DNA of 64,000 nucleotides from CAYJFG01 sp964369405. GTDB taxonomy: Bacteria > Bacillota > Clostridia > Oscillospirales > Acutalibacteraceae. Numbering within the stretch: the first letter of the stretch is position 1; every line of letters begins with the position of its first letter. The notes beneath the pieces were generated by a model that worked only from the letters and a program-made list of their open reading frames with translations, was not told where the DNA came from and did no database searches. The position numbers and the translations under genes are program-made. The stretch is taken from the NCBI GenBank assembly GCA_964369405.1, contig CAYJGB010000011.1, forward strand, positions 1 to 64,000. The letters run 5' to 3'. Below are positions 18,291 through 28,093 of this stretch, piece by piece.

Positions 18291-18464
18291 ATTTTACTAA
18301 GTATAACATAAATTAATTGTAAAATTAAAAATCCGAACAAACATATCACTACTATTTTATCTTTTTAAAGGCTTTATGTCAAGTAAGAAAATCACTATAA
18401 ATTTATTTATTATTTAAGTTGAATAAAACACTGTATATTACAATAACATAATAAAATAATAATA

Positions 18465-18494
18465 TTGACATATTTACACACTATATGGTATACT
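18465..18494 (+). promoter_or_regulatory. Promoter of the FNT transporter gene
   Basis: Consensus TTGACA (18465-18470) and TATACT (18489-18494) with an 18-base spacer, about 75 bases upstream of the start. A strong vegetative promoter by sequence. Confidence 0.7.
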
Positions 18495-18570
18495 TTTGTA
18501 GTTTAAAGTACTAATACAATTGTTAATTGTCTAGAATTAAAATATCAATCTAAATCAGATGGAGGAAAGT

Positions 18571-19191
18571 ATGAATTTAACCATTTTTGTTAAAAGCATT
18601 TTAGCTGGATTGGCTATAGCGTTAGCAGCAACTACCTACCTTTCAGTAGATAATTCTATTGTTGGTGGATTATTGTTTTCAATCGGTCTTATTTCTATTT
18701 ACGTATTTGACTGGTATCTATATACTGGCAAATGTTGCTATCTATTTGATAACTTTAAAAAAAATTCGATATTATTAATTTTTGTGTTAATTGGAAATTT
18801 TATAGGAGTATTCTTAACTGGTTTTATTTTAAGATTTTCTGGCTTAACATCTATAATTGATAAAGCTATTATTAATGTTGATTATAAACTTGAACATAAT
18901 TTTATCGAATATTTTATCCTAGCTATTTTCTGTGGAATATCTATGAGTATTGCTGTTTTAGGGTATAGTAAGCAAAAAGATAGTTTTGGTAGATTTATTA
19001 TTATATTATTGCCTATTACTCTATTTATTGTAGCTAAATTTGAACACGTTGTTGCTAATATGTTTTATATCACTATAGCAAATATGTGGTCATTAGATAC
19101 ACTAGTATTTATATTTATTTGTGCTATAGGTAATTTAGTTGGGTGTTCTATAATTCCATTATGTAATAAGTTGATTAAATGCGAAAAATAG
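18571..19191 (+). CDS. Formate/nitrite transporter (FNT) family channel
   Basis: About 206 residues and six hydrophobic segments. The FNT fold is shown by the LYTGKCCYLF half-helix, the first-repeat region GNFIGVFLTGF, a Lys/Gly segment LGYSKQKDSFGR and the pore motif FEHVVANMFY with its conserved His. FNT channels are pentameric and carry formate, nitrite, hydrosulfide or similar small anions. The ATG at 18571 (MNLTIF) has GGAGGAAAGT directly before it; starting at 18559 would place that site inside the gene. It is shorter than the usual 250-280 residues, lacking the extended ends. Transcribed alone between a strong promoter and a terminator. Substrate cannot be assigned. Confidence 0.85.
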   Translation: MNLTIFVKSILAGLAIALAATTYLSVDNSIVGGLLFSIGLISIYVFDWYLYTGKCCYLFDNFKKNSILLIFVLIGNFIGVFLTGFILRFSGLTSIIDKAIINVDYKLEHNFIEYFILAIFCGISMSIAVLGYSKQKDSFGRFIIILLPITLFIVAKFEHVVANMFYITIANMWSLDTLVFIFICAIGNLVGCSIIPLCNKLIKCEK

Positions 19192-19247
19192 TATACTAAA
19201 TTGAATTACCTTAAAAATTGAATAAATCAAATATATTAACAAAAACA

Positions 19248-19284
19248 AACGAGGCTGTTTTATATGACAGCCTCGTTGTTTATT
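19248..19284. terminator. Terminator between convergent FNT and CotH genes
   Basis: AACGAGGCTGT and ACAGCCTCGTT pair perfectly over 11 bases with a short AT loop, with A-rich sequence before and T-rich sequence after. It can stop transcription from both sides. Confidence 0.85.
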
Positions 19285-19307
19285 CTTAGTTTATTAAAAC
19301 ATTGTTT

Positions 19308-21791
19308 TTACACTTTAGATAACATTTTTAATACAGCTATAACATCAGCTATATTAATTGTTGCATTTCCATCAACATCTGCATTTTCCATAGCTTCTTC
19401 TGAGTAAGTTGATATTTTTGCAATTACAATTTGAATATTTAATGCATCTCCAACATCAATTTTACCGTTAAGATTTACATCTCCTGGATAATTAGCTGTT
19501 TGAGATTTTACCCAAGAACCATTATAGCAGTTTGCTTCTTTTTTCTCGTCATACACCATAGTGTCAACATCTATAACAAATTTGTTTAATTCATTGTTAG
19601 ATAATTTTATATTCTCAGTTTGCTCTTTTCCATCTCCACTTGGCATACCATTAGAGAATACTACTGTTGTAATATCTGATGGTATTGATATTTTTGCTAT
19701 TGATTTATCTGCTGTTAACTCTGCTTTTTCACCAGGCCAAGAGATTTTTTCGCTTGATTCCCACCAATATACATAAACTTCTTCCCAGTTAACTTCAGAG
19801 TTATCAAAATAAATTATTACTCCTGCTATTCTTTCAATTTCAGCTATTGCTGTTTCTTTAGCTTGTGTAACTTCATTTGAAGTTGTAGCATTATTAATAT
19901 TAGTTATACCGTCATCTCTAGCATCTTTCATAGCTTGATAATCTTCAGCTGTATATTCGCCTTCATTATATGAATTGAATTTTGCATTTAAATCATTAAT
20001 TGCTGCTTCTTTTGCAATATCAACTGTTGTAAATACAGTATTTAAAAATTCGTATCTTCCATCCATCCAATCTTTAAGATACTCTGCATGTTCATCATGA
20101 GTAGTTCCAGCTTCTGGTACTAATAAATTATTTGTTAAATCCCATAGAATATAGTTCATCTCAGCTTGGTCATTTAGCATTGACATATATGTATCATAAC
20201 TTTGAAGTCTTCCAGTTGCTTCATTTTCTCCTGTGAAAACTTTATACGCTGGTACAAATTCATTTTGCCATATATCTATACATAATTCGTTAAAATCATC
20301 ATGATTACATAATGCTGCTAGTAAAGTGTCTGTTCTGCCACCTGTATTACTTAATTTTGATTGATTTACAAACATTTTTTGATTATCAAGCAAATCAACT
20401 CCGTCTTTGCTCATATCCAAGTTACCATAAGCAACGTCAAAATCCCAAACAGGTGAAATGTGTAGTTTGCCATCTCCAGTTAAATCTGAATCTTTAAATA
20501 AGAACATACTTGAGATACCAGCATCTATATTCATACAAAACTCTTGTAGTAAATATGCTTTTGCTGCATCATCTATATCTATATACTCTGAATAGTGCTT
20601 ACCTTCTTCATTATAGCCAGTTTCTGAAAATAGTGCATCTTCCATATCTTGATAAAAATCTGCTATATAATTTATTTGAGCAACTGATGCAAATTCTGGG
20701 CTTTTCAAGTCAATGTTTTGACTTCTATCTGAGGTAAATCCAGATACTTCCCCTATTCCCCATACAGCTTCTATTAAATATCCACCTGTAATGTCTTCTG
20801 GGTCATTAGGAATATTTACAGCTTGTCTGTAGCCAGCTCTGCCAAAACTTCCATCTGTATATTGAGAGTAACTTTCTAGATCATCATCATTACCAGCAGC
20901 TTTTACAGCATCTTCTGTGTTTTCTTCTAAATTTGTTATATCTACTAGGTTGTTATCGCCTAGTTCTACTTTTTCTGTAATTTGATAAGAACCTAAATAC
21001 TCACCATTTGCATAAATATCAGTAAATCTTGATTCTGCTTGAAAAGGCATACCTAAGTCATTAGCCATATCATAAGAAAACTTATTTCTCATCATTGAGT
21101 GTTCTTGTGCATTTGCAAGTAAGCACCATTTTTTACTAGTACCCATTCCCATTAAATCAGCTTTTTCATCTAACTTGATGTTATATGGTTTTTTATCTTT
21201 TTGCCAAGTAGTATTGCCTCTACCTTTTATGTATTCTAAAACGTTATCATAACTTACAGTAGTTCCATCTGTATCAATTACTACTATATCACCAGATTCT
21301 CTATGAGATTTATCTTCGCTTGCATTTACATCATCTAAAGAACCACTTTCAGTAGTTAAAAATATTGTACCTACACTTGACGATTGCATAACTTCATAAT
21401 TGTAGTCATTACCATCAGCTGTAATAACGCCTGCTGAGTTCTCTCCAGTTAAATCAATTATCTCATCGTTTGCAACTGAAACGCCATTAAATTTTACATC
21501 AGTAAAATTAGTATACATCCTTAAACTACTTAAGTCTGCACTAGTTGGCATAAAGAAATAAAATATATTATCCTCTGCATACCATCTAACAGCATCAATT
21601 TGAGTAATATCATTCACATCACAACCATCAAGCCAAATAGCTTTCTCAGTTGAGTTTTGAATATATACCGCATCTTTTGAACTTGACTTTGTACTATCTG
21701 TTTGAGCATAAGCTGTCATCATAGCACTTGACATAAGTATAGTAAGAGCTAATAAAACAGCAATACACAAACGACCTTTTCTTTTAAACAT
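19308..21791 (-). CDS. Secreted CotH-like protein with starch-binding-like module and dockerin
   Basis: 827 residues. A signal peptide (about 1-29, KRKGRLCIAVLLALTILMSS) directs secretion. A CotH domain follows, with YIKGRGNTTWQKDKKPYNIK, NAQEHSMMRNKFSYDMA and the Asp-rich PVWDFDVAYGN; CotH proteins are atypical kinases known from spore coats and cellulosome proteins. Residues 659-767 resemble CBM26 starch-binding modules (VYVYWWESS, WPGEK, VVFSNGMPSGDGKEQTENI). Residues 768-827 are a type I dockerin with two Ca-binding repeats (DVNLNGKIDVGDALN; DVDGNATINIADVI), so it should plug into a cohesin scaffold. ATG at 21791. Transcribed alone. The combination suggests an extracellular glycan-degrading complex; no cohesin is in the window. 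Confidence 0.88.
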   Translation of the reverse strand: MFKRKGRLCIAVLLALTILMSSAMMTAYAQTDSTKSSSKDAVYIQNSTEKAIWLDGCDVNDITQIDAVRWYAEDNIFYFFMPTSADLSSLRMYTNFTDVKFNGVSVANDEIIDLTGENSAGVITADGNDYNYEVMQSSSVGTIFLTTESGSLDDVNASEDKSHRESGDIVVIDTDGTTVSYDNVLEYIKGRGNTTWQKDKKPYNIKLDEKADLMGMGTSKKWCLLANAQEHSMMRNKFSYDMANDLGMPFQAESRFTDIYANGEYLGSYQITEKVELGDNNLVDITNLEENTEDAVKAAGNDDDLESYSQYTDGSFGRAGYRQAVNIPNDPEDITGGYLIEAVWGIGEVSGFTSDRSQNIDLKSPEFASVAQINYIADFYQDMEDALFSETGYNEEGKHYSEYIDIDDAAKAYLLQEFCMNIDAGISSMFLFKDSDLTGDGKLHISPVWDFDVAYGNLDMSKDGVDLLDNQKMFVNQSKLSNTGGRTDTLLAALCNHDDFNELCIDIWQNEFVPAYKVFTGENEATGRLQSYDTYMSMLNDQAEMNYILWDLTNNLLVPEAGTTHDEHAEYLKDWMDGRYEFLNTVFTTVDIAKEAAINDLNAKFNSYNEGEYTAEDYQAMKDARDDGITNINNATTSNEVTQAKETAIAEIERIAGVIIYFDNSEVNWEEVYVYWWESSEKISWPGEKAELTADKSIAKISIPSDITTVVFSNGMPSGDGKEQTENIKLSNNELNKFVIDVDTMVYDEKKEANCYNGSWVKSQTANYPGDVNLNGKIDVGDALNIQIVIAKISTYSEEAMENADVDGNATINIADVIAVLKMLSKV

Positions 21792-21910
21792 AATAATTTC
21801 TCCTTTAATATTTCAAATTACGTTCCTTATTAAATTATAACACTAAATATGAAATTTATCTATTAACAAGTGTTACATAAATTTCAACCTTTTATATGTT
21901 ATATAGACAA

Positions 21911-21940
21911 AAAAACTGATATTTACATATCAGTTTTTTA
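21911..21940 (-). terminator. Terminator after the cpsB-like gene
   Basis: AAAAACTGATAT and ATATCAGTTTTT pair perfectly around TTAC. On the minus strand it follows the 22018-22707 gene; the A/T arms make it usable in either direction. Confidence 0.75.
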
Positions 21941-22017
21941 TAATATATCAATTTATTATATTGGAACGATTGATAAATTCATTAATTATTACCATTTTAT
22001 TAAAAACAGTATACAGT

Positions 22018-22707
22018 TCATTTAAATAGTTTTAAAGAGTTATCTGTTATATAATTTTCAAAATCAGGCACTTTTTTTAATAGTAAATTATAATACTTAT
22101 CGTACTCACTACCTCTAGTAAAAGAATGTGTATCTGTAGCAACATATGATATTAAACCTTTTTGAAATAATTTAATGATTTTTCTCTTAGTAGAAAACTT
22201 ATCTAATGAGCTTAAATTAATTTGCATTTCACAGCCTAAGTCAATTAAATATTCGACTAATTGACTATCATTAATTAAACTATCATATCTTTCAATATGA
22301 GGTAATATCGGAGAAACTCCATAAGTTGAAATAACTTTGTATAGATTATCTTCTGATTTACCAGTAAAACTTACATTATATGGAAATTCTAGTAAAATTT
22401 TATTAGTTCCTTTATAACAAAGTTCACTGATTGATTTATTGTTTAATAAATATTGAGAAAAATATACTTCTGCACCTAGGGTGTACGTAACATTTTTAGG
22501 AGCTACTTGCAAAAATTTATTATATGCTACTTCCCTATCTTCTAAGAAATCTTCTAAACTCTCTTGGTCTGAGTAATAGTGTGATGTAAGTGCAATATGA
22601 GTTACACCTTGTGAAGATAGTTTTTGGACTAATGCTACTGACTCTTCAACACTTTTTGCACCGTCATCTATTTCTGGTAAAATGTGTGTATGAATATCAA
22701 ATCTCAC
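22018..22707 (-). CDS. CpsB/YwqE-type tyrosine-protein phosphatase (PHP family)
   Basis: 229 residues with the PHP metal motif FDIHTHILPEIDDGAKS, then HIALTSHYY and late YVATDTHSF, which together bind the divalent metals of this phosphoesterase class. Homologues (CpsB, YwqE) dephosphorylate tyrosine kinases that control capsule and exopolysaccharide synthesis. No kinase or capsule gene lies nearby, so its substrate is unknown. The start is GTG at 22707, with GAGGTG upstream. It follows leuB by 21 bases on the same strand, giving a two-gene unit that mixes amino acid synthesis with a regulatory phosphatase. Confidence 0.85.
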   Translation of the reverse strand: MRFDIHTHILPEIDDGAKSVEESVALVQKLSSQGVTHIALTSHYYSDQESLEDFLEDREVAYNKFLQVAPKNVTYTLGAEVYFSQYLLNNKSISELCYKGTNKILLEFPYNVSFTGKSEDNLYKVISTYGVSPILPHIERYDSLINDSQLVEYLIDLGCEMQINLSSLDKFSTKRKIIKLFQKGLISYVATDTHSFTRGSEYDKYYNLLLKKVPDFENYITDNSLKLFK

Positions 22708-22728
22708 GGTTACACCTCTTCTCTATAA

Positions 22729-23799
22729 TTATAGATATGTGCAAACTTTATCTCCCATTTCTACACAGTTAACTTTAGTTGTTCCCTCTGTATATATATC
22801 TGGTGTTCTATATTCTTTTAATGCTTCATTTACAGCAAACTCAATTTGGTTTGATGCTTCTTCTTCACCTAAAGAATATTTAAGCATCATAGCTACTGAT
22901 AAAATTGTCGCTAGTGGGTTTGCAATTCCAAGCCCTGCTATATCTGGTGCTGAACCGTGTATTGGTTCATATAATCCAGCTTTTTGAGCGTTTAAACTTG
23001 CAGATGCAAGCATACCAATAGAGCCACTTATCATAGATGCTTCATCTGATAAAATATCACCAAAGATATTAGATGTAACTATAACATCAAACTGTCCTGG
23101 GTTTCTAACAAGTTGCATAGCACAGTTATCTACATACATATGGCTAAGTTCAACTTCTGGGAACTCTTCTGCTACCTTTATAACTGTTTCTCTCCATAAT
23201 CTTGATGATTCAAGCACATTTGCTTTATCTACACTAGTAAGTCTTTTTGAACGTTTACTTGCCATATTAAAAGCAACTCTTGCAATTCTTTCAATTTCTG
23301 GTACAGTATACATCTCAGTATCATAAGCACTGTTTATGCCGTCAACTTCATTTCTTCCACGCTCACCAAAGTAAATGCCACCTGTTAGCTCACGTACAAC
23401 CATTATATCAAGAGCATCACCTATGATTTCGTCTTTAATTGGAGATGCACTTTTTAATGGTTCAAAAATTACTGCCGGTCTTAAATTAGCAAAAAGTCCT
23501 AATTCTCCTCTAATTCCTAAAAGTCCTGCTTCTGGACGAAGGTTTCCTGGTAATGTGTCCCACTTATGTCCACCTACTGCACCTAATAGAACTGAATCTG
23601 CTTTCTTGCATTTATCTATAGTAATTTGTGGTAATGGAACTCCTGTGTTATCAATTGCAATACCACCTAAATCTGCAAAGTCGTATGTAACTGTAAAGTT
23701 GTTTTTTTCTGCTACCTTGTCAAGAACCTTAACAGCTTCATCAACTATTTCAGGCCCAATTCCGTCACCTTTTAATAAAACTATATTGTAATTTTTCAT
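22729..23799 (-). CDS. leuB: 3-Isopropylmalate dehydrogenase
   Basis: 356 residues, the family's normal length. LeuB oxidises and decarboxylates 3-isopropylmalate to 2-ketoisocaproate in leucine synthesis, using NAD+. Motifs: LLKGDGIGPEIVDEA at the start, VRELTGGIYFG, and the substrate/cofactor signature SNIFGDILSDEASMISGS. ATG at 23799. leuA, leuC and leuD are not in the window, so the gene is separated from the rest of the pathway on this side. It leads a short unit with the PHP phosphatase. Confidence 0.95.
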   Translation of the reverse strand: MKNYNIVLLKGDGIGPEIVDEAVKVLDKVAEKNNFTVTYDFADLGGIAIDNTGVPLPQITIDKCKKADSVLLGAVGGHKWDTLPGNLRPEAGLLGIRGELGLFANLRPAVIFEPLKSASPIKDEIIGDALDIMVVRELTGGIYFGERGRNEVDGINSAYDTEMYTVPEIERIARVAFNMASKRSKRLTSVDKANVLESSRLWRETVIKVAEEFPEVELSHMYVDNCAMQLVRNPGQFDVIVTSNIFGDILSDEASMISGSIGMLASASLNAQKAGLYEPIHGSAPDIAGLGIANPLATILSVAMMLKYSLGEEEASNQIEFAVNEALKEYRTPDIYTEGTTKVNCVEMGDKVCTYL

Positions 23800-23888
23800 A
23801 ACTAAATTCTCCTTAAAAATTTTATAACCTTATTATACAACACCATAAATCTTTCAAATGTAAAGTGTTTTACAATTATGTTTAAAAA

Positions 23889-23925
23889 AATAAAGCCAAA
23901 CAATTTTTTTGAATGGCTTTATTTT
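23889..23925. terminator. Terminator after the V-ATPase operon
   Basis: ATAAAGCCA and TGGCTTTAT pair perfectly, with A-rich and T-rich flanks, just beyond the stop codon of the V-ATPase D subunit gene. Confidence 0.75.
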
Positions 23926-23929
23926 AGTT

Positions 23930-24580
23930 TTATTTATAACCATGTGCTTCTTTAAGCATCATATCTTTAACTTTCATAAGTCTAATTTGAGTACTTCTTT
24001 CATTTTCATCTAACTTCATAGTTATATATTTGATATTTGCTTGTGTTTCTGGAATCATAACGTGCTCTAAGGCATTAACTCTACGTCTTGTTTTTTCTAT
24101 CTCTGCTGCCATTAATTGACACGATTTCTCACACTCTGCAAGTCTTAACATATCTGGGAAAATATCTGCTAGTGATTTTACTGCTCCATCTAAATCTGAT
24201 GATGTGTATGCAAAACCATAAGAAAATATATCGTTAGAATCTGATGTTCTAGTGTTATAGTTATAGATTGGAATATCTACACTCATAACATTTTTTGAAG
24301 ATACTTCAAGAGAAACTTCTTGTTTTGGAGCAATTAAAGCAGTGTTTAAAATTTCGTCTGACATACAAGCTCTTGCTAAAACGAAATTTTTATTAGCTTT
24401 TTCAATGCCAACTTCAACTTTTTCTCTTAGTTCTTTATTTTCTTTAACTAAGTCTAAAAATTGACGCATTAACTCATCTCTTTTATCTTTTAAAAGCTTA
24501 TGTCCTCTTATAGCTGTGACTAATTTCTTTTTAAGACGAGTAAGCTCCATTCTTGTAGGATTTATTGTGGTTGAAGCCAT
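23930..24580 (-). CDS. atpD: V-type ATPase subunit D
   Basis: 216 residues forming the long coiled-coil central stalk that turns inside the A3B3 head. The N-terminus (NPTRMELTRLKKKLVTAIRG) and C-terminal helix (RRVNALEHVMIPETQANIKY) are characteristic of the family. Last gene of the nine-gene operon, 17 bases after subunit B, followed by a terminator. Confidence 0.95.
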   Translation of the reverse strand: MASTTINPTRMELTRLKKKLVTAIRGHKLLKDKRDELMRQFLDLVKENKELREKVEVGIEKANKNFVLARACMSDEILNTALIAPKQEVSLEVSSKNVMSVDIPIYNYNTRTSDSNDIFSYGFAYTSSDLDGAVKSLADIFPDMLRLAECEKSCQLMAAEIEKTRRRVNALEHVMIPETQANIKYITMKLDENERSTQIRLMKVKDMMLKEAHGYK

Positions 24581-24597
24581 TTTTAAGTCACCTCAAA

Positions 24598-25971
24598 TTA
24601 AAATTTTCCATAATACTCGTCTAAAAATTCATCTTTAACTCTTTTTAGCTCGCTTCTAGGTAATATTGAAAGTAGTTTCCAACCTAAGTTTAGAGTTTCT
24701 TCAATATCTCTATTTGTTTCATAACCTTGAGAAACATATTCTTTTTCAAATGCTTCTGCAAACTCTGCATATAGTTTATCTATATCTGTAAGAGCTGCTT
24801 CACCTAATACTACCATTAATTCTTTTGCATCTTTACCTCTAGCGTAAGCTGCAAACAATTGGTTCATTGTATTCGCATGGTCTTTTCTTGTTTTTTTATC
24901 TCCAATACCTTTATCTTTTAAACGTGATAAAGATGGTAATACATCTATTGGTGGAGCAACGTTTTTACGGTACAGGTCACGACTTAAAATAATTTGTCCT
25001 TCTGTGATGTATCCTGTTAAGTCTGGGATTGGATGAGTTTTATCATCTTCAGGCATTGTTAAAATTGGTATAAGTGTAATACTACCATTTTTACCTTTTT
25101 GTCTTCCTGCTCTCTCGTATAGTGTTGCAAGGTCAGTATACATATATCCTGGATAACCACGACGTCCTGGAACTTCTTTTCTAGCAGCAGAAACTTCACG
25201 AAGTGCATCAGCATAGTTTGTAATATCTGTCATGATAACTAATACGTGCATACCTGCCTCAAATGCTAAATATTCAGCAGCTGTAAGTGCCATACGTGGA
25301 GTTGCTATACGCTCGATAGCAGGGTCGTTAGCTAAGTTTACAAACATAACAGTTCTATCTATAGCACCAGTTTCTTTAAAACTTTCAATAAAGTAGTTAG
25401 ACTCTTCAAATGTAATACCCATTGCAGCAAACACAACGGCAAATGGTTCAGTTGTACCACGTACTTTAGCTTGTCTAGCGATTTGGGCTGCTAAGTTAGC
25501 ATGTGGTAAGCCAGATGCTGAAAATATAGGTAGTTTTTGTCCACGAACTAGTGTGTTAAGCCCATCGATAGCAGAAACACCTGTTTGGATAAACTCTTGA
25601 GGATAATTTCTAGCAGCTGGATTCATTGGAAGTCCATTTATATCCATACGTTTTTCAGGTAAAATTTCTGGACCGTCATCAATTGGTCTACCTAGTCCGT
25701 CAAAAACACGACTAAGCATATCTTCACTAACACCTAGTTCCATACTTCTGCCTAAAAATCTTACTTTACTATTTGATAAGTTAATACCAGCAGAACTTTC
25801 AAATAACTGTACTAAAGCATCTGTACCATTAATCTCTAAAACTTTACATCTTCTTTTTTCTCCACTAGCAAGCTCAATTTCTCCTAAGTCGTTATACGCA
25901 ACATTTTCAACACCACGTACTAACATAAGCGGTCCTGCTACTTCTTCAATGGTTCTATACTCTTTTGGCAT
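24598..25971 (-). CDS. atpB: V-type ATPase subunit B
   Basis: 457 residues. The B subunit is the non-catalytic partner of A in the hexameric head; its P-loop equivalent is degenerate, reading FSASGLPHANLAAQIARQ, as expected. Other signatures are GVSAIDGLNTLVRGQKLPIF, YPGYMYTDLATLYERAGR and the C-terminal LNLGWKLLSILPRSELKR. It overlaps the end of subunit A by one base. Confidence 0.96.
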   Translation of the reverse strand: MPKEYRTIEEVAGPLMLVRGVENVAYNDLGEIELASGEKRRCKVLEINGTDALVQLFESSAGINLSNSKVRFLGRSMELGVSEDMLSRVFDGLGRPIDDGPEILPEKRMDINGLPMNPAARNYPQEFIQTGVSAIDGLNTLVRGQKLPIFSASGLPHANLAAQIARQAKVRGTTEPFAVVFAAMGITFEESNYFIESFKETGAIDRTVMFVNLANDPAIERIATPRMALTAAEYLAFEAGMHVLVIMTDITNYADALREVSAARKEVPGRRGYPGYMYTDLATLYERAGRQKGKNGSITLIPILTMPEDDKTHPIPDLTGYITEGQIILSRDLYRKNVAPPIDVLPSLSRLKDKGIGDKKTRKDHANTMNQLFAAYARGKDAKELMVVLGEAALTDIDKLYAEFAEAFEKEYVSQGYETNRDIEETLNLGWKLLSILPRSELKRVKDEFLDEYYGKF

Positions 25972-27743
25972 TAGAAATCTCCTCCTTTCGCTATAACATT
26001 TCCCATATCAACTTTAAGCTGTTCTAATACATTTTTAAATTCTTGTTCTATTTTATCGTTTTCCACATATTTAAAACGACCTAATCTTTCTCTAATTGGC
26101 ATACTTACAAGATTATTAACTGTTGCACCTTGTTCTAATGCACTTGCTGCTTGTTTATAATATTCTAACACTAAATGCATCATCATATGTTGTTTTTCCA
26201 GTGGTGTATATGTGTCTACCTCGTGGAATGCATCTTGGTGTAAGAAGTCTTCTCTTATTGCTCTTGCTGCTTCTAGCTTAATTCTATCTGGTGCTGACAA
26301 AGCGTCCATACCAACTAGTTTTACTATTTCATCAAGCTCTGCTTCATCTTGTAACAGTGCCATCATACTATGTCTACATTCCATCCAGTCATCAGCTACA
26401 GTTGTGTTAAACCAATTTGACATTGTATCTAAATACAATGAGTAACTTCTAAGCCAGTTAATAGCTGGGAAATGACGTTTGTATGCTAACTGTGAGTCTA
26501 GTCCCCAATACACTTTTACTATTCTAAGTGTAGCTTGAGATACTGGTTCAGAAATATCTCCACCTGGAGGTGATACAGCTCCAATTACAGATAACGCACC
26601 TTGTGTATTTGCACTACCTAATGCAATAACTCTACCTGCCCTTTCATAGAATTGAGCAAGTCTACTACCTAAGTAAGCAGGATAACCTTCTTCACCTGGC
26701 ATTTCTTCAAGACGTCCAGACATTTCTCTTAACGCCTCTGCCCATCTTGATGTAGAATCTCCCATTAACGCAACTGAAAAGCCCATATCTCTAAAGTATT
26801 CAGCAATTGTAATACCTGTGTAAATTGATGCTTCACGAGCAGCAACAGGCATATCAGAAGTATTAGCGATTAAAACAGTTCTTTTCATAAGTGAATAGCC
26901 TGTTTTAGGGTCAATAAGTTCTGGGAATTCGTTTAGAACGTCGGTCATTTCGTTTCCACGCTCACCACAACCAATATATACAATTATATCTGCCTCTGCC
27001 CATTTTGCTAGCTGATGCTGAACTACAGTTTTACCACTACCAAATGGTCCCGGAACAGCTGCAACACCACCTTTTGCAATTGGGAAAAGTGTATCAATAA
27101 CTCTTTGACCAGTAACTAAAGGCATATCTGGAGATAATTTTCTTTTATATGGTCTACCAACACGAACAGGCCATTTTTGCATAAGTGTAACATCTATATC
27201 TTTACCATCATCAGTAGTAACAACAGCAATAACATCTGTTACTGTAAATTCGCCACTATTAATAGATTTGATTGTACCTGTCACTTTATGTGGAACCATA
27301 ATTTTTTGCTCTACAATTTCAGTTTCTTGAACAGTACCTAGTATATCACCAGTAGATACTTTATCGCCTGTTTTTGCAGTAGCTACAAATTTCCATTTGC
27401 TATCTCTTTTTAAAGACGGTACTTCAACTCCTCTTTCTAAGTTTGTACCAGATATTTTCATAATATCATCAAGAGGTCTTTGTATACCGTCATAAATGCT
27501 ACCTATAAGCCCAGGTCCTAGCTCAACGCTAAGTGGTGAACCTGTAGACTCAACAGGCTCACCAGGTCCTAAACCTGATGTTTCCTCATATACTTGAATT
27601 GATGCATCACTTCCGTGCATTTCGATTATCTCACCGATAAGTCTTTGTGAGCTAACACGAACAACGTCAAACATATTTGCATCTCGCATACCTTCAGCAA
27701 TTACTAAAGGTCCTGCAACTTTTTTAATTATACCTGTACTCAT
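25971..27743 (-). CDS. atpA: V-type ATPase catalytic subunit A
   Basis: 590 residues. The catalytic head subunit, with Walker A GPFGSGKT after KGGVAAVP, YIGCGERGNEM and the signature GDSTSRWAEALREMSGRLEE. The non-homologous insert of V-type A subunits is present near residues 110-200. It hydrolyses ATP to drive, or is driven by, cation flow through the membrane ring. ATG at 27743; 32 bases after subunit F. Confidence 0.97.
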   Translation of the reverse strand: MSTGIIKKVAGPLVIAEGMRDANMFDVVRVSSQRLIGEIIEMHGSDASIQVYEETSGLGPGEPVESTGSPLSVELGPGLIGSIYDGIQRPLDDIMKISGTNLERGVEVPSLKRDSKWKFVATAKTGDKVSTGDILGTVQETEIVEQKIMVPHKVTGTIKSINSGEFTVTDVIAVVTTDDGKDIDVTLMQKWPVRVGRPYKRKLSPDMPLVTGQRVIDTLFPIAKGGVAAVPGPFGSGKTVVQHQLAKWAEADIIVYIGCGERGNEMTDVLNEFPELIDPKTGYSLMKRTVLIANTSDMPVAAREASIYTGITIAEYFRDMGFSVALMGDSTSRWAEALREMSGRLEEMPGEEGYPAYLGSRLAQFYERAGRVIALGSANTQGALSVIGAVSPPGGDISEPVSQATLRIVKVYWGLDSQLAYKRHFPAINWLRSYSLYLDTMSNWFNTTVADDWMECRHSMMALLQDEAELDEIVKLVGMDALSAPDRIKLEAARAIREDFLHQDAFHEVDTYTPLEKQHMMMHLVLEYYKQAASALEQGATVNNLVSMPIRERLGRFKYVENDKIEQEFKNVLEQLKVDMGNVIAKGGDF

Positions 27744-27775
27744 TTTAAAGTATCAATCCCTTCAATGGATTTATT

Positions 27776-28093
27776 TTAATTGTTAAATATGATATCTGAA
27801 CCTACAGCTTTTTCTACAGATTTCTTAACATTTAGAATACCTTTACCAGTATTACCTGTAATACCTGGTATTTGTATAATTGCAGGAATCTGTAGCTCGC
27901 TATAATGCTCTAGTTCTTTTTCATATTGAGCTGCTATTGCCTCTGTAATATATACTACTGCATAATTACTTGAGCATACTTTTTTTATTGTTTCAAATGC
28001 ATCTTCTCCATGTTCAATGCATTTTACATCAAGACCTAAAGCTTGAAATCCATATATACTATCTCTATCGCCTATTACTGCTATTCTATACAT
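27776..28093 (-). CDS. atpF: V-type ATPase subunit F
   Basis: 105 residues with the family start YRIAVIGDRDSIYGFQALG and the PAIIQIPGITGNTG segment. Subunit F binds subunit D in the rotating central stalk. Its start overlaps the end of subunit C by eight bases, so the two are coupled. It corresponds to the gene called ntpG in Enterococcus hirae. Confidence 0.93.
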   Translation of the reverse strand: MYRIAVIGDRDSIYGFQALGLDVKCIEHGEDAFETIKKVCSSNYAVVYITEAIAAQYEKELEHYSELQIPAIIQIPGITGNTGKGILNVKKSVEKAVGSDIIFNN

